47,187 bases of DNA from Prevotella sp. (lineage in GTDB: Bacteria > Bacteroidota > Bacteroidia > Bacteroidales > Bacteroidaceae): the NCBI GenBank assembly GCA_017443345.1, contig JAFSNR010000154.1, forward strand, positions 1-47,187, given 5' to 3'. The notes under the pieces were generated by a model that saw only the letters and a program-made list of their open reading frames with translations, made no database searches and was not told the DNA's origin. A program made the translations under genes and the position numbers. Shown piece by piece: positions 14,658 through 23,760 of this stretch. The first letter of the stretch is position 1; each line of letters begins with the position of its first letter.

Positions 14658-16658
14658 ATGGTCATCAATCCGAGAAAACTCAATCCTAACGGCTTTTGGC
14701 TGTTGCGGTGTCTTCAAGACGAGGCACTGCGATACGTTGTGCTGTATGGCGGCTCGTCTTCGGGCAAGTCATTCAGCGTTGCGCAGGTGGTGCTTATCAT
14801 GACGCTGTGGGATGGTGAGAACTCTCTTGTGATGCGTAAGGTCGGTGCTGCCATCAGCAAGACGATATACGAGGACTTCCGTGTTGCTGCGCAGACGTTG
14901 GGCGTTAGTGATATGTTTAAGTTCGTGCAGAACTGCTGCAGGTGTGTTGTCAACGGAGCGAAGATAGACTTCTCTGGATTGGATGACCCGGAGAAGGTGA
15001 AGGGTATCTCCAACTACAAGCGTGTGTTGCTGGAAGAGCTGTCGGAGTTTGAGTTGCAGGACTGGAAGCAAATCAGGAAACGTCTGAGAGGAAAGAAGGG
15101 TCAGCAGATAGTTGCCACCTTCAACCCTATCAATGAGCAGCACTGGATCAAGAAAGACTTCATCGACATGGACAAATGGCATGACGTTCCAATGCAGGTG
15201 ATGATAGGAGGCGAGAATGTGCCAGAGCATCTGTGCCGTGTGAAGAGCGTGAGGATGAATGAGCCTAAGATGGTGATGAATGCGAGGACGGGAGAGCTGG
15301 AGCAGAAGCCCTCAAACGCTGTACTCATCCAAAGCACCTATCTTAACAACTTTTGGGTGGTCGGCTCTCCTAACGGGAAATATGGCTACTATGACGAGCA
15401 ATGTGTGGCAGACTTCGAGTATGACCGTCTGCACGATCCAGACTACTACAATGTCTATGCGCTTGGCGAGTGGGGTGTGATACGAACGGGAAGCGAGTTC
15501 TTCGGTTCGTTCAACATAGGCAAGCATGTGAAGCCTGTCGAATATGACAGCGACTTCCCCATCCATCTGAGTGTCGATAACAACGTGCTGCCGTACATCT
15601 CCTGCTCGATGTGGCAGGTGGACACCTCCAGCGGAAAGCGTGTCGTTGAAATTGGCGAGGTGTGCGCTGAGAACCCGAACAACACCGTGAAGAAGGCTGC
15701 TGCCATGGTCGGTGCTGTCCTGAATGGCATGGGATATGACGGCAAGGTGTATGTGCATGGTGATGCAAGCACCAGGGCTGCTAACACGTTCGATGACGAG
15801 AAGCGCAGTTGGATGGACTTGTACATCGAGACGCTGAAAGGTTGCGGACTCGATGTGGTTGACTGCGTTGGTGACAAGAATCCGAGTGTTGCCATGAGCG
15901 GTGAGTTCATCAACCAGATACTTGATGGAGAGGTTGAAGGTGTGGAGCTGGTGATAGGTGACAGTTGCAAGAACTCCATCATCGACTATCAGAGTGTTCA
16001 GAAGGACGTGAACGGTGCGATGCTCAAGACGAAGGTGAAGAACAAGACCACTGGGCAGAGTTATGAGGAGCACGGGCACCTGAGTGACACGCTCCGCTAC
16101 ATGGTGGTGGATGCCTGCAGGGATGAGTTCACGGCATTCAGCATGAGGAGGAAGAGGAACCTCTATGCCAAGGATGGTGCTGTCAAGTTCTATAATGCTG
16201 ATGGTGAGTTCGAGTATGGGCAGAAGGTGCTGTATGTGATGCCGAACGTGAACGGCGTGTTCGTCATGTGCCAGGCTGACGCGTTGGACGACCTCTGGCA
16301 CATCGTTTCCGTTGCGTACCGTGAGACCATATCGACGGAGGAGATGGCAAGCCTCATCATTGGAAGCGGTGCCGATGTGTGTGTCATAGAATGTGCAGAG
16401 GCTTATTTCCCATTCGTGCGTAACTTGAGGACACGCACCTCCATGCCTGTGAAGGTGATGAAGGAGTTTGCCGATGTGGATGGTCGCATCGCTGCCACAA
16501 GTGACTATGTGAGTGAGCGGATGCGGTTCAGCAGTATGCAGACAGATGAATACGGGCGGTTTATGGACAGCCTGTATGACTACAACAAGGACAGCGAGAA
16601 CAAATGTGCCAGTGCCGTGCTGAGCGGGCTGGCTCAATACGTCCAGAAGCGGTCCTGA
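14658..16658 (+). CDS. terL: Terminase large subunit (TerL) with an extra C-terminal RNase H-like domain
   Basis: 666 residues, longer than the usual 420-500. The ATPase has VLYGGSSSGKSFSVAQ (Walker A) and the acidic segment RVLLEELSEFE (Walker B region). The nuclease has metal ligands at SVDNN, VHGDAS and the C-terminal HLSDTLRY, a complete RNase H-fold set. After that, residues ~490-666 look like a second, degenerate RNase H fold: KVLYVMPNVNGVFVM, ADVCVIECAEAYFPFVRNL and the final KCASAVLSGLAQYV. Of its likely ligands, only the Glu of VIECAEAY is clear. TerL pumps DNA into the prohead and cuts it at unit ends. Confidence 0.9.
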   Translation: MVINPRKLNPNGFWLLRCLQDEALRYVVLYGGSSSGKSFSVAQVVLIMTLWDGENSLVMRKVGAAISKTIYEDFRVAAQTLGVSDMFKFVQNCCRCVVNGAKIDFSGLDDPEKVKGISNYKRVLLEELSEFELQDWKQIRKRLRGKKGQQIVATFNPINEQHWIKKDFIDMDKWHDVPMQVMIGGENVPEHLCRVKSVRMNEPKMVMNARTGELEQKPSNAVLIQSTYLNNFWVVGSPNGKYGYYDEQCVADFEYDRLHDPDYYNVYALGEWGVIRTGSEFFGSFNIGKHVKPVEYDSDFPIHLSVDNNVLPYISCSMWQVDTSSGKRVVEIGEVCAENPNNTVKKAAAMVGAVLNGMGYDGKVYVHGDASTRAANTFDDEKRSWMDLYIETLKGCGLDVVDCVGDKNPSVAMSGEFINQILDGEVEGVELVIGDSCKNSIIDYQSVQKDVNGAMLKTKVKNKTTGQSYEEHGHLSDTLRYMVVDACRDEFTAFSMRRKRNLYAKDGAVKFYNADGEFEYGQKVLYVMPNVNGVFVMCQADALDDLWHIVSVAYRETISTEEMASLIIGSGADVCVIECAEAYFPFVRNLRTRTSMPVKVMKEFADVDGRIAATSDYVSERMRFSSMQTDEYGRFMDSLYDYNKDSENKCASAVLSGLAQYVQKRS

Positions 16659-16860
16659 CCATTTCCGTGAGTCCACGAAAATGATGTTTTTGCGATGTGT
16701 AAAATAAGCATGAAAAAAAGTCTTATTTTGTACATTCTTTGTAATTGTATGAAATACACAAAGTTATAGCGATATTTTAAGAAAGGGCGTTTTCAAGATT
16801 TCGCTTGTGAGTATCACGGATGCAATTTGTCACTAATTTTGCGACAAAGAAGATCGCGTG
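16659..16860 (+). promoter_or_regulatory. Intergenic region terL-portal with -7-like box and inverted repeats
   Basis: A ~200-base gap, the longest in the head module. It contains an inverted repeat (AAAATAAG at 16701-16708 against CTTATTTT at 16722-16729), a second weaker one (CTTTGT...ACAAAG, 16737-16763) and TAATTTTG at 16834-16841, a TAnnTTTG match 20 bases before the portal start. It may hold a terminator for the terminase transcript and a promoter for the head genes; both readings are inference. Confidence 0.4.
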
Positions 16861-18288
16861 ATGAATTGGTTCCAACATCTGTTTTCAAAGAAATCGACTG
16901 AGAATGTCGTGGCGGTAACAGAAGAGTCGCCACAGCCTTCTGCTTCTCCAGTTGACAGGGGTGCCTTGTTGCTGGCCGCCCTTGATGAGCGTAGATTGGA
17001 GTGCAACATGTCGTATATGGACATGTACAAGTGCATTCCCGAGGTGTTCTTTCCCATAGAGTATATTGCGAGCCGTATCTCTGGCGGTAATTTCCTGTTG
17101 AAGAAAGAGGCCGACGACAGCGTGGTGTGGAGAAACAAGACGGTGAACTCTTTTTTGAACAAGCCCAACTGTGTTTTCTCGTGGAAGGAGTTCGTGCATG
17201 ACCACTTCGTCTGGAAGCTGGCGACTGGCACAAGCTTCATCCGTGCGGTCACGTCGATAGATGTTGACTACCGCAGCGTGTTGGCGTACTGGGTGCTTCC
17301 ATCTGACAGAGTGGAAGTGAGGGCTCCGATGGCATTGGTTCCCTTGTATGATGTGTCTGAGGTGTCTGACCTGATTGCGAGTGTAGATGTCATGGGTGCA
17401 TTTGGTGTTCAGATGAACATAGACCCAAGGCAGGTGATGATAGACCGTGACGGCATCGCCACATTGCTCAGCGAGAACAGCTACATGAAGGCTCACAGCC
17501 GTCTTGACTCGTTGAGGAAAAACATTGCCAACCTCCTTTCGGTGTATGATGCCCGTAACGTGATATTCACGAAGCGTGGTGGCATTGGCTACATCGTGAG
17601 CAAGAAGATGGATGCGACAGGTACCGATGCGCTGACTGAGGCTGAGAAGAAGCAGCTCGTCGAGCAGAATGCTGAACGGTACGGCATAGGCAAGGGTCAG
17701 TTGCCATACGGCATCAGTGACGTGCCGATCGACTTCGTCCGCACGAACCTCTCCATCGCCGAGTTGCAGCCATTCGACGAAACGCTGGCCGATGCTATCA
17801 ACATCGCTGGTGCGTATGGTGTCCCTGCCGTGCTGGTACCACGAAAAGACCAGAGTACGTTCAGCAATCAGGCGACTGCAGAGAAGACGGTATATGCGAG
17901 TGTAGTGATTCCCATGGCGAAGGAGTTCTGCAAGATGTTCACCTCGTTCATCGGGCTTGACAGGAGCGGTTACTACCTCGATGTCGATTTCTCCGGTGTG
18001 GACTGCATGCAGGACGGCATGAAGACTGAGGAAGAGGTGAAGAAGCTCGTGAACGACCGTTGCCGCCAGCAGTTCCTTGACGGACTCATCACGCTGAACG
18101 ACTGGCGCGGACAGATTGGCGAGGCGCAGATTGAAGAAAAAGAGAATCCTTTGTTCTCGAAGTTGAAGTTCGACATGACAGACGAGGAACTTGAGATAAT
18201 TAACAAAATTATTCAAACCAAACAACCCCTAAACAACAATGGCAATAGAGCAGATGAAAAGCCTGGTGTACAAAACCAAGGCGAATGA
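16861..18288 (+). CDS. Phage portal protein (HK97-like family)
   Basis: 475 residues from the ATG at 16861, immediately after a GTG in the same frame. MNWFQHLFSKK is the classic short basic/aromatic start. EYIASRISGGNFLLKK, then FLNKPNCVFSWKEFVHDHFV and AINIAGAYGVPAVLV match HK97-type portals. The dodecameric portal forms the DNA entry and exit channel and nucleates the prohead. Its last 50 bases overlap the protease gene in another frame, an overlap long enough to suggest coupled expression. Confidence 0.9.
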   Translation: MNWFQHLFSKKSTENVVAVTEESPQPSASPVDRGALLLAALDERRLECNMSYMDMYKCIPEVFFPIEYIASRISGGNFLLKKEADDSVVWRNKTVNSFLNKPNCVFSWKEFVHDHFVWKLATGTSFIRAVTSIDVDYRSVLAYWVLPSDRVEVRAPMALVPLYDVSEVSDLIASVDVMGAFGVQMNIDPRQVMIDRDGIATLLSENSYMKAHSRLDSLRKNIANLLSVYDARNVIFTKRGGIGYIVSKKMDATGTDALTEAEKKQLVEQNAERYGIGKGQLPYGISDVPIDFVRTNLSIAELQPFDETLADAINIAGAYGVPAVLVPRKDQSTFSNQATAEKTVYASVVIPMAKEFCKMFTSFIGLDRSGYYLDVDFSGVDCMQDGMKTEEEVKKLVNDRCRQQFLDGLITLNDWRGQIGEAQIEEKENPLFSKLKFDMTDEELEIINKIIQTKQPLNNNGNRADEKPGVQNQGE

Positions 18289-19330
18289 TGTGGATGAGAA
18301 GGGCATTGTTACCGTGGCCGTGAACGGAATCGGCGTGAAGGACTCCCAAGGTGACATCTCCATGCCTGGCTCATTCGACAAGACTTTGACAGAGCACATC
18401 CACAAGATGCGCTGGTTCCTCAACCACAAGACTGACCAGCTTCTGGGCGTTCCTCTGAGCGGCAAGGAAGAGAATGGCAATCTTGTCATGGTCGGCAAGA
18501 TTAACCTTGAGAAGCAGATGGGTCGTGATGTGCTTGCAGACTACAAGCTGTATGCAGAGAACGGCCGCACACTGGAGCACTCCATCGGTGTGAGTGCCGT
18601 GAAGCGTGACGAGGCTGACAAGAGCAAGGTTCTCGAGTGGAAGATGTGGGAGTATTCCACGCTGACGGCTTGGGGCGCGAACCCTCAGACGTTCCTTGTG
18701 AACATCAAGAGTGCGACCCGTGAGCAGGTGGAGGAGGCTGCACGCTTCCTCAGCAAGGCAGCGGAGGGCAAGTATGGACATTCGGACGAAAGATTAAATT
18801 CATTCGATATGGAACTGAAGAAACTTTTGAAGGCGCTTGACGGTGCGAACATCGTGAAGTGCCCTTACTGCGGTAAGGAGTTTGACTATGACGAGCAGGC
18901 AGAGCGTTCGTTCAGCACTCAGGTGCTGGAGAATGCAGCCATGTACGCACGCTGGATTGCCGAGGACAGGGTGTCCGAGGAAATGCACAAGCTGACGCCT
19001 GAGATTCAGGCAGAGGTGATGGCAGTTCTTCAGGCTGTGAACATCATGAAGGCTGGCGGTGTGCGTCCTACAGAGCAGAAAGCGCTCGTCGAGTTGTACA
19101 CAGAGAAGAACATCCAGGATGCGATGACGTATGTGCGTTGTCCGCATTGCTGGAACAAGGTATACAAGACAATGACCGTCATAGGCAAGACGGGTGAAGA
19201 CCCCACGCCCAAGAATGAGCCGTCTGGAGACACTCATGAGAAAGGCGAAGGTGGGGGGAAGCCTGAACAGACGAAAGCCGCCGAAGGCACTTTCGACCTC
19301 TTGAGTCTTGGCGATTGTTTTGCTCAATAG
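18239..19330 (+). CDS. HK97-type prohead protease with C-terminal zinc-finger-like extension
   Basis: 363 residues; HK97-family proteases are usually ~200. The protease part has MRWFLNHKTDQLLGVP (catalytic His) and TLEHSIGVSAVKRDE (catalytic Ser), followed by the typical LTAWGANPQT. The C-terminal half has two CxxC pairs, CPYCGKEF and later CPHCWNKV, which together could bind one zinc. Between them is a helical segment. The extension may act as a scaffold or bind the capsid interior. The enzyme removes the capsid delta domain during maturation. Confidence 0.88.
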   Translation: MAIEQMKSLVYKTKANDVDEKGIVTVAVNGIGVKDSQGDISMPGSFDKTLTEHIHKMRWFLNHKTDQLLGVPLSGKEENGNLVMVGKINLEKQMGRDVLADYKLYAENGRTLEHSIGVSAVKRDEADKSKVLEWKMWEYSTLTAWGANPQTFLVNIKSATREQVEEAARFLSKAAEGKYGHSDERLNSFDMELKKLLKALDGANIVKCPYCGKEFDYDEQAERSFSTQVLENAAMYARWIAEDRVSEEMHKLTPEIQAEVMAVLQAVNIMKAGGVRPTEQKALVELYTEKNIQDAMTYVRCPHCWNKVYKTMTVIGKTGEDPTPKNEPSGDTHEKGEGGGKPEQTKAAEGTFDLLSLGDCFAQ

Positions 19331-19366
19331 ACAACCGATTTATTAACCCCTAAAATTTTCTGAAAC

Positions 19367-21151
19367 ATGAAGTGCAAGAAAATGACAGTAGAAGAAATCC
19401 TCGCGCAACTCAAAGAGGGCACCAGCGAGGAGAACAAGGCTCAGTTGAAGAGCCTCTACACACCTATCGTCAATGCCATGAACGGCATCCTTGACGAGAT
19501 TGTGAAGGGTGCGGCAGACAAGGAAGACCTCGCCAAGATTGACGAGCTCAAGGAAGCCGTTTCCGAAATCAACGGCGAGAAGGGCCTGAAGAACGACATC
19601 ACTCAGTTGTTCGAGCAGGTGAAGAACGTGAACGCTGTGATTGCCGAGCTGAAGAAGCAGGGCATGAAGCAGGAAACCATCAGCAAGTTTGATGAGCAGT
19701 TGAACGCCATGTTCGACTCTGAGCGCTTTGCTGACTTCGTGGCTGGCCGCAAGACCAAGTCTGGCGAATTCGACATCTCTGCTCTGAAGAGCGCAGAGTA
19801 CCCTGTCAACCTGACCAGCAACTATACTGGCAGTGTTCTCATCAGCCAGCAGCAGAAGCGTGTCATTGACCCATACGCAGGTGGTAAGACTCACCTCCGT
19901 GAGGTGTTGGCCACAGAGCAGGGCGACCCACAGTTCCCCAACCTTACCTACAACCAGATTTCAGCACTGAACCGCAACGCACGTTTCGTGACCGAGAACG
20001 GTTTGCTGCCTGAGTCTGCGTTTAGCGTGAAGGAGGTGACCACGGGCACCAAGCGTCTTGGTACCACCATCTTCGTTTCCAAGCGCATGCTCAAGAGCCG
20101 CGTGTGGGTTCGTTCGTACCTCCTCAACAAGATTCCTGTGTGCATCGCCATGGCAGAGGATTGGAACATCCTCTTCGGTGACGGTCAGGGCGAGAACCTT
20201 GAGGGTATCGTGAACAATGAGAACGTGAAGAGCGTGGAGAGCATCATCTCCAACGCTGTAGTGACCGGTACTGCTGGTTCCGTTGCTTCCGTGGCAACTT
20301 ACAACAGCGGTGCTGACACCATCATCACGTTCGCTGCCGCTCAGCCTGACATCCGTTCGGGTCAGAGCATCGTCTTCACTGGTGCTGCAGAGCACTCTCC
20401 ATTGCTCTCCGCAAAGACGCTCATCAAGATGAACGACACGCAGATCCTTCTGCCAGGCGTCGCTTATCAGAGCGAGACTGCCGCTAACCTCGCGTTCACG
20501 GTGAACAACCAGTTCTATCAGAACATCGAAGACCCGAACTCTGAGGATGTCATCCGCACGGCCTTCGCTGTGATGAACTACGGTGAGTACAACCCAACCG
20601 TAATTGTTCTGAACCCATCGGATGTGAACACCATTCAGGGCGAGAAGGACACCACGGGTCGCAGCCTCAACCTCGTGACCGTGGTGAATGGCCGCAAGTA
20701 CATTGCTGGCTATCTCATCATCGAGAGCACGCAGATTCCTGTCGGCAAGTATTTCCTCGGCGACACCATCAACGGTGCTTCTCTCGTGGACTACACGAAC
20801 CTCACGCTGGAGTGGGCAGAGGATGTAGAGACCAAGCGTCGCAACGTTGTGGCTCTCATCGCTCAGGAAGAGGTCATTCTTGCCATCTACAATCCATTCG
20901 CATTCGCTTATGGTGACTTGGCTTCGCTCAAGACCGCCATCACGAAGCCTGCTGAACAGAGCACTCCCGAGACTCACACGACAACGACTGTTGTGTATGA
21001 GCAGGTTGACGCCACTGGTCAAAACCCTGCAAGCAAGGGTTACTACAAGAAGGTGAACGGTGAGTTCGTGGCTGCTTCGGAAACGTCGCCAGCTGACAAC
21101 ACGACTTACTACACTCGCACTGAGACTGTAACCGAAGTAACAACTGAATAG
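19367..21151 (+). CDS. Major capsid protein (HK97 fold) with C-terminal extension
   Basis: 594 residues. Residues 1-115 are a helical, scaffold-like delta domain (EEILAQLKEGTSEENKAQLK) that the protease would remove. The fold proper starts near KSAEYPVNLTSNYTG and has FPNLTYNQISALNR and AEDWNILFGDGQGENLEGIV. An insertion of about 100 residues (AVVTGTAGSVASVATYNSG through VAYQSETAAN) may form a surface domain. The last 60 residues after ITKPAEQS are Thr-rich and contain a YYKKVNGEFV...YYTRTE unit of the kind appended to phage structural proteins, probably exposed on the capsid. Confidence 0.88.
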   Translation: MKCKKMTVEEILAQLKEGTSEENKAQLKSLYTPIVNAMNGILDEIVKGAADKEDLAKIDELKEAVSEINGEKGLKNDITQLFEQVKNVNAVIAELKKQGMKQETISKFDEQLNAMFDSERFADFVAGRKTKSGEFDISALKSAEYPVNLTSNYTGSVLISQQQKRVIDPYAGGKTHLREVLATEQGDPQFPNLTYNQISALNRNARFVTENGLLPESAFSVKEVTTGTKRLGTTIFVSKRMLKSRVWVRSYLLNKIPVCIAMAEDWNILFGDGQGENLEGIVNNENVKSVESIISNAVVTGTAGSVASVATYNSGADTIITFAAAQPDIRSGQSIVFTGAAEHSPLLSAKTLIKMNDTQILLPGVAYQSETAANLAFTVNNQFYQNIEDPNSEDVIRTAFAVMNYGEYNPTVIVLNPSDVNTIQGEKDTTGRSLNLVTVVNGRKYIAGYLIIESTQIPVGKYFLGDTINGASLVDYTNLTLEWAEDVETKRRNVVALIAQEEVILAIYNPFAFAYGDLASLKTAITKPAEQSTPETHTTTTVVYEQVDATGQNPASKGYYKKVNGEFVAASETSPADNTTYYTRTETVTEVTTE

Positions 21152-21153
21152 CC

Positions 21154-21579
21154 ATGAAGAAGACTCTCGTCATTACAGGCAACGGCATTGCTCTTGAGCG
21201 TTTTGCTCGGGAGCAGCGCCTTCGCTTCAAGAAAGAGGGCTTCAGCGTGACTGTCGGTGTTCCTTACGTTCCTTCCATCGACACGAAAGCGACTCCTGCT
21301 GCTGACGTGAAGGACGCACCAGCGGAAGTCGAGAAGCCCGAATCCGTTGTGGACGTGGATAACGCACAAGTGGAAGATTCCAAGGAAGTGCCAGTTGAGG
21401 ACTCCAAGGAAGCGTCTGCGGAAGAATCCCAAGATGCGCCTGCGGAAGACTCAAAGGAAGCACCTGTCGAGGATGTCAAAGATGCTCCGTCTGATGACAC
21501 CAAGGAAGCTCCTGCTGCTGACGTGAAGGACGCACCAGCGGAAGAGAAGAAAACTACGAAAAAGTCCAACAAGAAGTGA
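21154..21579 (+). CDS. Repeat-rich acidic protein in the head operon
   Basis: 141 residues. A 40-residue N-terminal unit (KKTLVITGNGIALERFAREQ) precedes a long tract of imperfect VKDAP/EDSKEAP repeats rich in Asp, Glu, Ala and Pro, ending in a Lys-rich tail (KKTTKKSNKK). Identical 36-base stretches at 21293-21328 and 21509-21544 show recent repeat duplication. It is probably disordered. Its place right after the capsid gene suggests a capsid accessory, tether or connector protein; not a known family. Confidence 0.6.
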   Translation: MKKTLVITGNGIALERFAREQRLRFKKEGFSVTVGVPYVPSIDTKATPAADVKDAPAEVEKPESVVDVDNAQVEDSKEVPVEDSKEASAEESQDAPAEDSKEAPVEDVKDAPSDDTKEAPAADVKDAPAEEKKTTKKSNKK

Positions 21580-21581
21580 GC

Positions 21582-22148
21582 ATGGTACGACTGATAGATT
21601 GCACGTATTTCACGAAGGGCGAACGGCTGATTCAGAACGCCCCTATATCGCCAGACCGCTGTGTCGATCAGAACGAGATTGCTGTCCGTGACAGCATCAA
21701 CGGATGGATAGACAGCGTTCAGGAAGGTTTCCTCATCGCCATGATGGGCATCAACATGACGAAGGTTCTTCTCGCCTACCTTGAGGCGAAGGAGATTGCA
21801 AGCCAGAGCCAGGGTGAGTCTGATGGTGCTGAGGAGCCAGAAGTGGAGGATGTCGAGACAGACGAGGAGCTTGAGTTCCTTGCCGACGGCTTGAAGGAAA
21901 GCCTCGCCGACTACGTGATGTACAAGTTGCTCAGAGGCACACAGCTTCATGTCCTGAACACTGGTGCCGTTGTGCTGAAGAGCGTGAACGACACTGGCGA
22001 GAACACGGCACGCCGTCAGGCTTCCGTGTGGAACACGATGGTGGTGCGCAACCTCCGTTTCTTGGCGGAGGCGGAGCGTCGTCTGAGCAATTACACAATC
22101 TGTTATGTCACTAACATGGTGACTCCTGTCAATGCGATGAACTTATGA
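21582..22148 (+). CDS. Head-tail connector-like protein (DUF6712-like)
   Basis: 188 residues from the ATG at 21582; a GTG two codons earlier is possible. LIDCTYFTKGERLIQNAPIS, the acidic middle (EEPEVEDVETDEELEF) and MVVRNLRFLAEAERRLSNYT recur at this position in Bacteroidales phages. It overlaps the next start. By synteny (after capsid, before tail) it probably forms part of the neck that closes the head. Confidence 0.6.
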   Translation: MVRLIDCTYFTKGERLIQNAPISPDRCVDQNEIAVRDSINGWIDSVQEGFLIAMMGINMTKVLLAYLEAKEIASQSQGESDGAEEPEVEDVETDEELEFLADGLKESLADYVMYKLLRGTQLHVLNTGAVVLKSVNDTGENTARRQASVWNTMVVRNLRFLAEAERRLSNYTICYVTNMVTPVNAMNL

Positions 22149-22726
22149 AGGGAATAGTTGAAATATTGGGCGAAGTGGTTGCAGGTCTGAAAGAGGACCT
22201 GGTAATCAGCGTGTGTGACGGTGGTGGCAACTGCACCGAGATTGAGAAGCCAGAGGTGAATTACATGTTCGGCAACGACATGTACATCAAGGAGCAGCTT
22301 GACACGATGAGCAAGGCACCGCAGTCGGCAGACCGAAAGCCCAAGTTTCCCCTTGTCGCCTTGTTCACTCCTGTCCTTGAGAAGCGTGATTCGGCAGACT
22401 ATCAGATGAAGGCGAAGGTCAACATCCTGATAGCATGCTCTTCACGCCAGGAGTGGAGCAATGAGCAACGCTTGACGACCTCTTTCGTGAACATCCTTCG
22501 CCCAGTGTATGAGCACCTGATGTCCGCATTGAAGTCTGATGGAAGGTTTCTTATCGCATATAACGGTGTTATTCCTCACACATACAGCGAGAACTACAGT
22601 TATGGACGATATGGTGCCTACACACAGAGCGGTGAGCCTGTAAGCGAGCCTATCGATGCCATCAACATAGGTAATTTGGAGATTAAAATCAAAAATGTCA
22701 AATGCTTAAATAGAAGATTACAATGA
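22145..22726 (+). CDS. Head-tail joining / tail completion-like protein
   Basis: 193 residues, ATGA-type overlap on both sides. KFPLVALFTPVLEKRDSADY, NILIACSSRQEWSNEQRLTT and NIGNLEIKIKNVKCL form a compact alpha/beta domain found in Bacteroidales phages between connector and tail-tube genes. By position it would be the tail terminator or neck protein that attaches the tail. Confidence 0.6.
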   Translation: MKGIVEILGEVVAGLKEDLVISVCDGGGNCTEIEKPEVNYMFGNDMYIKEQLDTMSKAPQSADRKPKFPLVALFTPVLEKRDSADYQMKAKVNILIACSSRQEWSNEQRLTTSFVNILRPVYEHLMSALKSDGRFLIAYNGVIPHTYSENYSYGRYGAYTQSGEPVSEPIDAINIGNLEIKIKNVKCLNRRLQ

Positions 22727-23556
22727 GACCAACACGTAATTGTTACAAGGCTGATTTCAATTCGGGCAAGAGTGGTTGCCCCATTGACTACGGCAAGATT
22801 AAGGGTGCCATCATCGTCCCTGCTGGCGAGAAGCTCCCTGCTGGTTTTGATGGTGACGACCTCCGTGAGGCTTGTCACGCAGATGTGCCCAACCGCATCT
22901 ATCCCGTCCTTTTGTTTGTGGAGTACGCGAAGAATGGCGGTGAGCCTCAGGTGAGTGCAACTGGCTATGGCCCCAACAAGGTGACTGGCATCAGTGCCCA
23001 GACTGACACCTTCACGCTCGACAGTGTTGACTACGGTCTGCACGCTGAATTGCTAAAGAGCAAGAACGTTAAGCGTGATGTGTACTACTTTGACGAGGAC
23101 GGTGTGGTTTACGGAATCAACGACGGCACAGATACGCTGGCTGGCATTCCCATGAGCTGCATCTACTCGACCATCATCCCTCATCCCACTTCGAGTGCTG
23201 AGGAGTCGCTGACTGTCAGCTTCTGCCACCTCGACGCAGAGAAGAGCCAGCGGAACTATGACTTCAACGACACTGACATCCGCTTTGAGGATGTGCTCAT
23301 CGGCCTGACTCCTGTCGAGCTGGTGAAGGATGGTGACAACAAGTACCACATTGTGGAGAAGATTGGTGGCTATGACCGAACGGCAGAGTTCGGTACACTC
23401 ATCGCTGCAAACGCTGCCGACACGATTGACGGCATTTCTGCCGCCACCTACGCGAACGGTGCTCTGACGCTTACCGTGACACAGGGTCAAACACCTGCGC
23501 TCAAGGCTCCAAGCGCATTGTACGCCAAGGGCATTGAGGGCATTGTTGCGGTATGA
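22723..23556 (+). CDS. Major tail (tube) protein, probable
   Basis: 277 residues. The start MRPTRNCYKADFNSGKSGC, long beta-rich middle and repeated small-residue strands (NAADTIDGISAATYANGALT) suit a tail-tube subunit. Its position immediately before small chaperone-like genes and the tape measure is the usual tube location. Sequence similarity to canonical tube families is not obvious, so the call rests mostly on order. Confidence 0.6.
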   Translation: MRPTRNCYKADFNSGKSGCPIDYGKIKGAIIVPAGEKLPAGFDGDDLREACHADVPNRIYPVLLFVEYAKNGGEPQVSATGYGPNKVTGISAQTDTFTLDSVDYGLHAELLKSKNVKRDVYYFDEDGVVYGINDGTDTLAGIPMSCIYSTIIPHPTSSAEESLTVSFCHLDAEKSQRNYDFNDTDIRFEDVLIGLTPVELVKDGDNKYHIVEKIGGYDRTAEFGTLIAANAADTIDGISAATYANGALTLTVTQGQTPALKAPSALYAKGIEGIVAV

Positions 23557-23708
23557 CGCTCGAAGGTGTGACGTTTGTCGATGATGCTGTCAGGTCGATG
23601 TCTCGGGACGAGTTCGTGGAGAAGCACAAGGACTGCTTCTGGCAAGACAGGACAGAGGCTGACAGACGGAAGATGCTTGAAGATGCTTACGAGATTATAA
23701 GTAGATGA
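23553..23708 (+). CDS. 51-residue protein after the tail-tube gene
   Basis: Reads from ATG 23553 (overlapping the tube stop as ATGA) to TGA 23708. The sequence (MTLEGVTFVDDAVRSM, DEFVEKHKDCFWQDR, MLEDAYEIISR) resembles short proteins at this place in Bacteroidales phages, of the MSxEEFVExHK type. A tail-assembly chaperone role is suggested by position only. Its stop codon lies in the first bases of a terminator hairpin. Confidence 0.65.
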   Translation: MTLEGVTFVDDAVRSMSRDEFVEKHKDCFWQDRTEADRRKMLEDAYEIISR

Positions 23709-23740
23709 GGGCTGGGCGAAAGCCCGACCCTCTCTTTTTT
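23707..23740 (+). terminator. Rho-independent terminator
   Basis: GAGGG...GGGC, loop GAAA, GCCC...CCCTC with a two-base internal mismatch, followed by TCTTTTTT. It lies between the tail-tube/chaperone genes and the next tail genes, and probably lowers expression of the tape-measure block relative to the abundant capsid and tube proteins. Confidence 0.8.
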
Positions 23741-23760
23741 ACCACTAACGATGAAGGGTT

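Noticed and set aside
15312-16676. Long minus-strand open frame opposite terL
   Set aside because: It mirrors the codon structure of the terminase gene and has His/Val-rich shadow composition with no domain.
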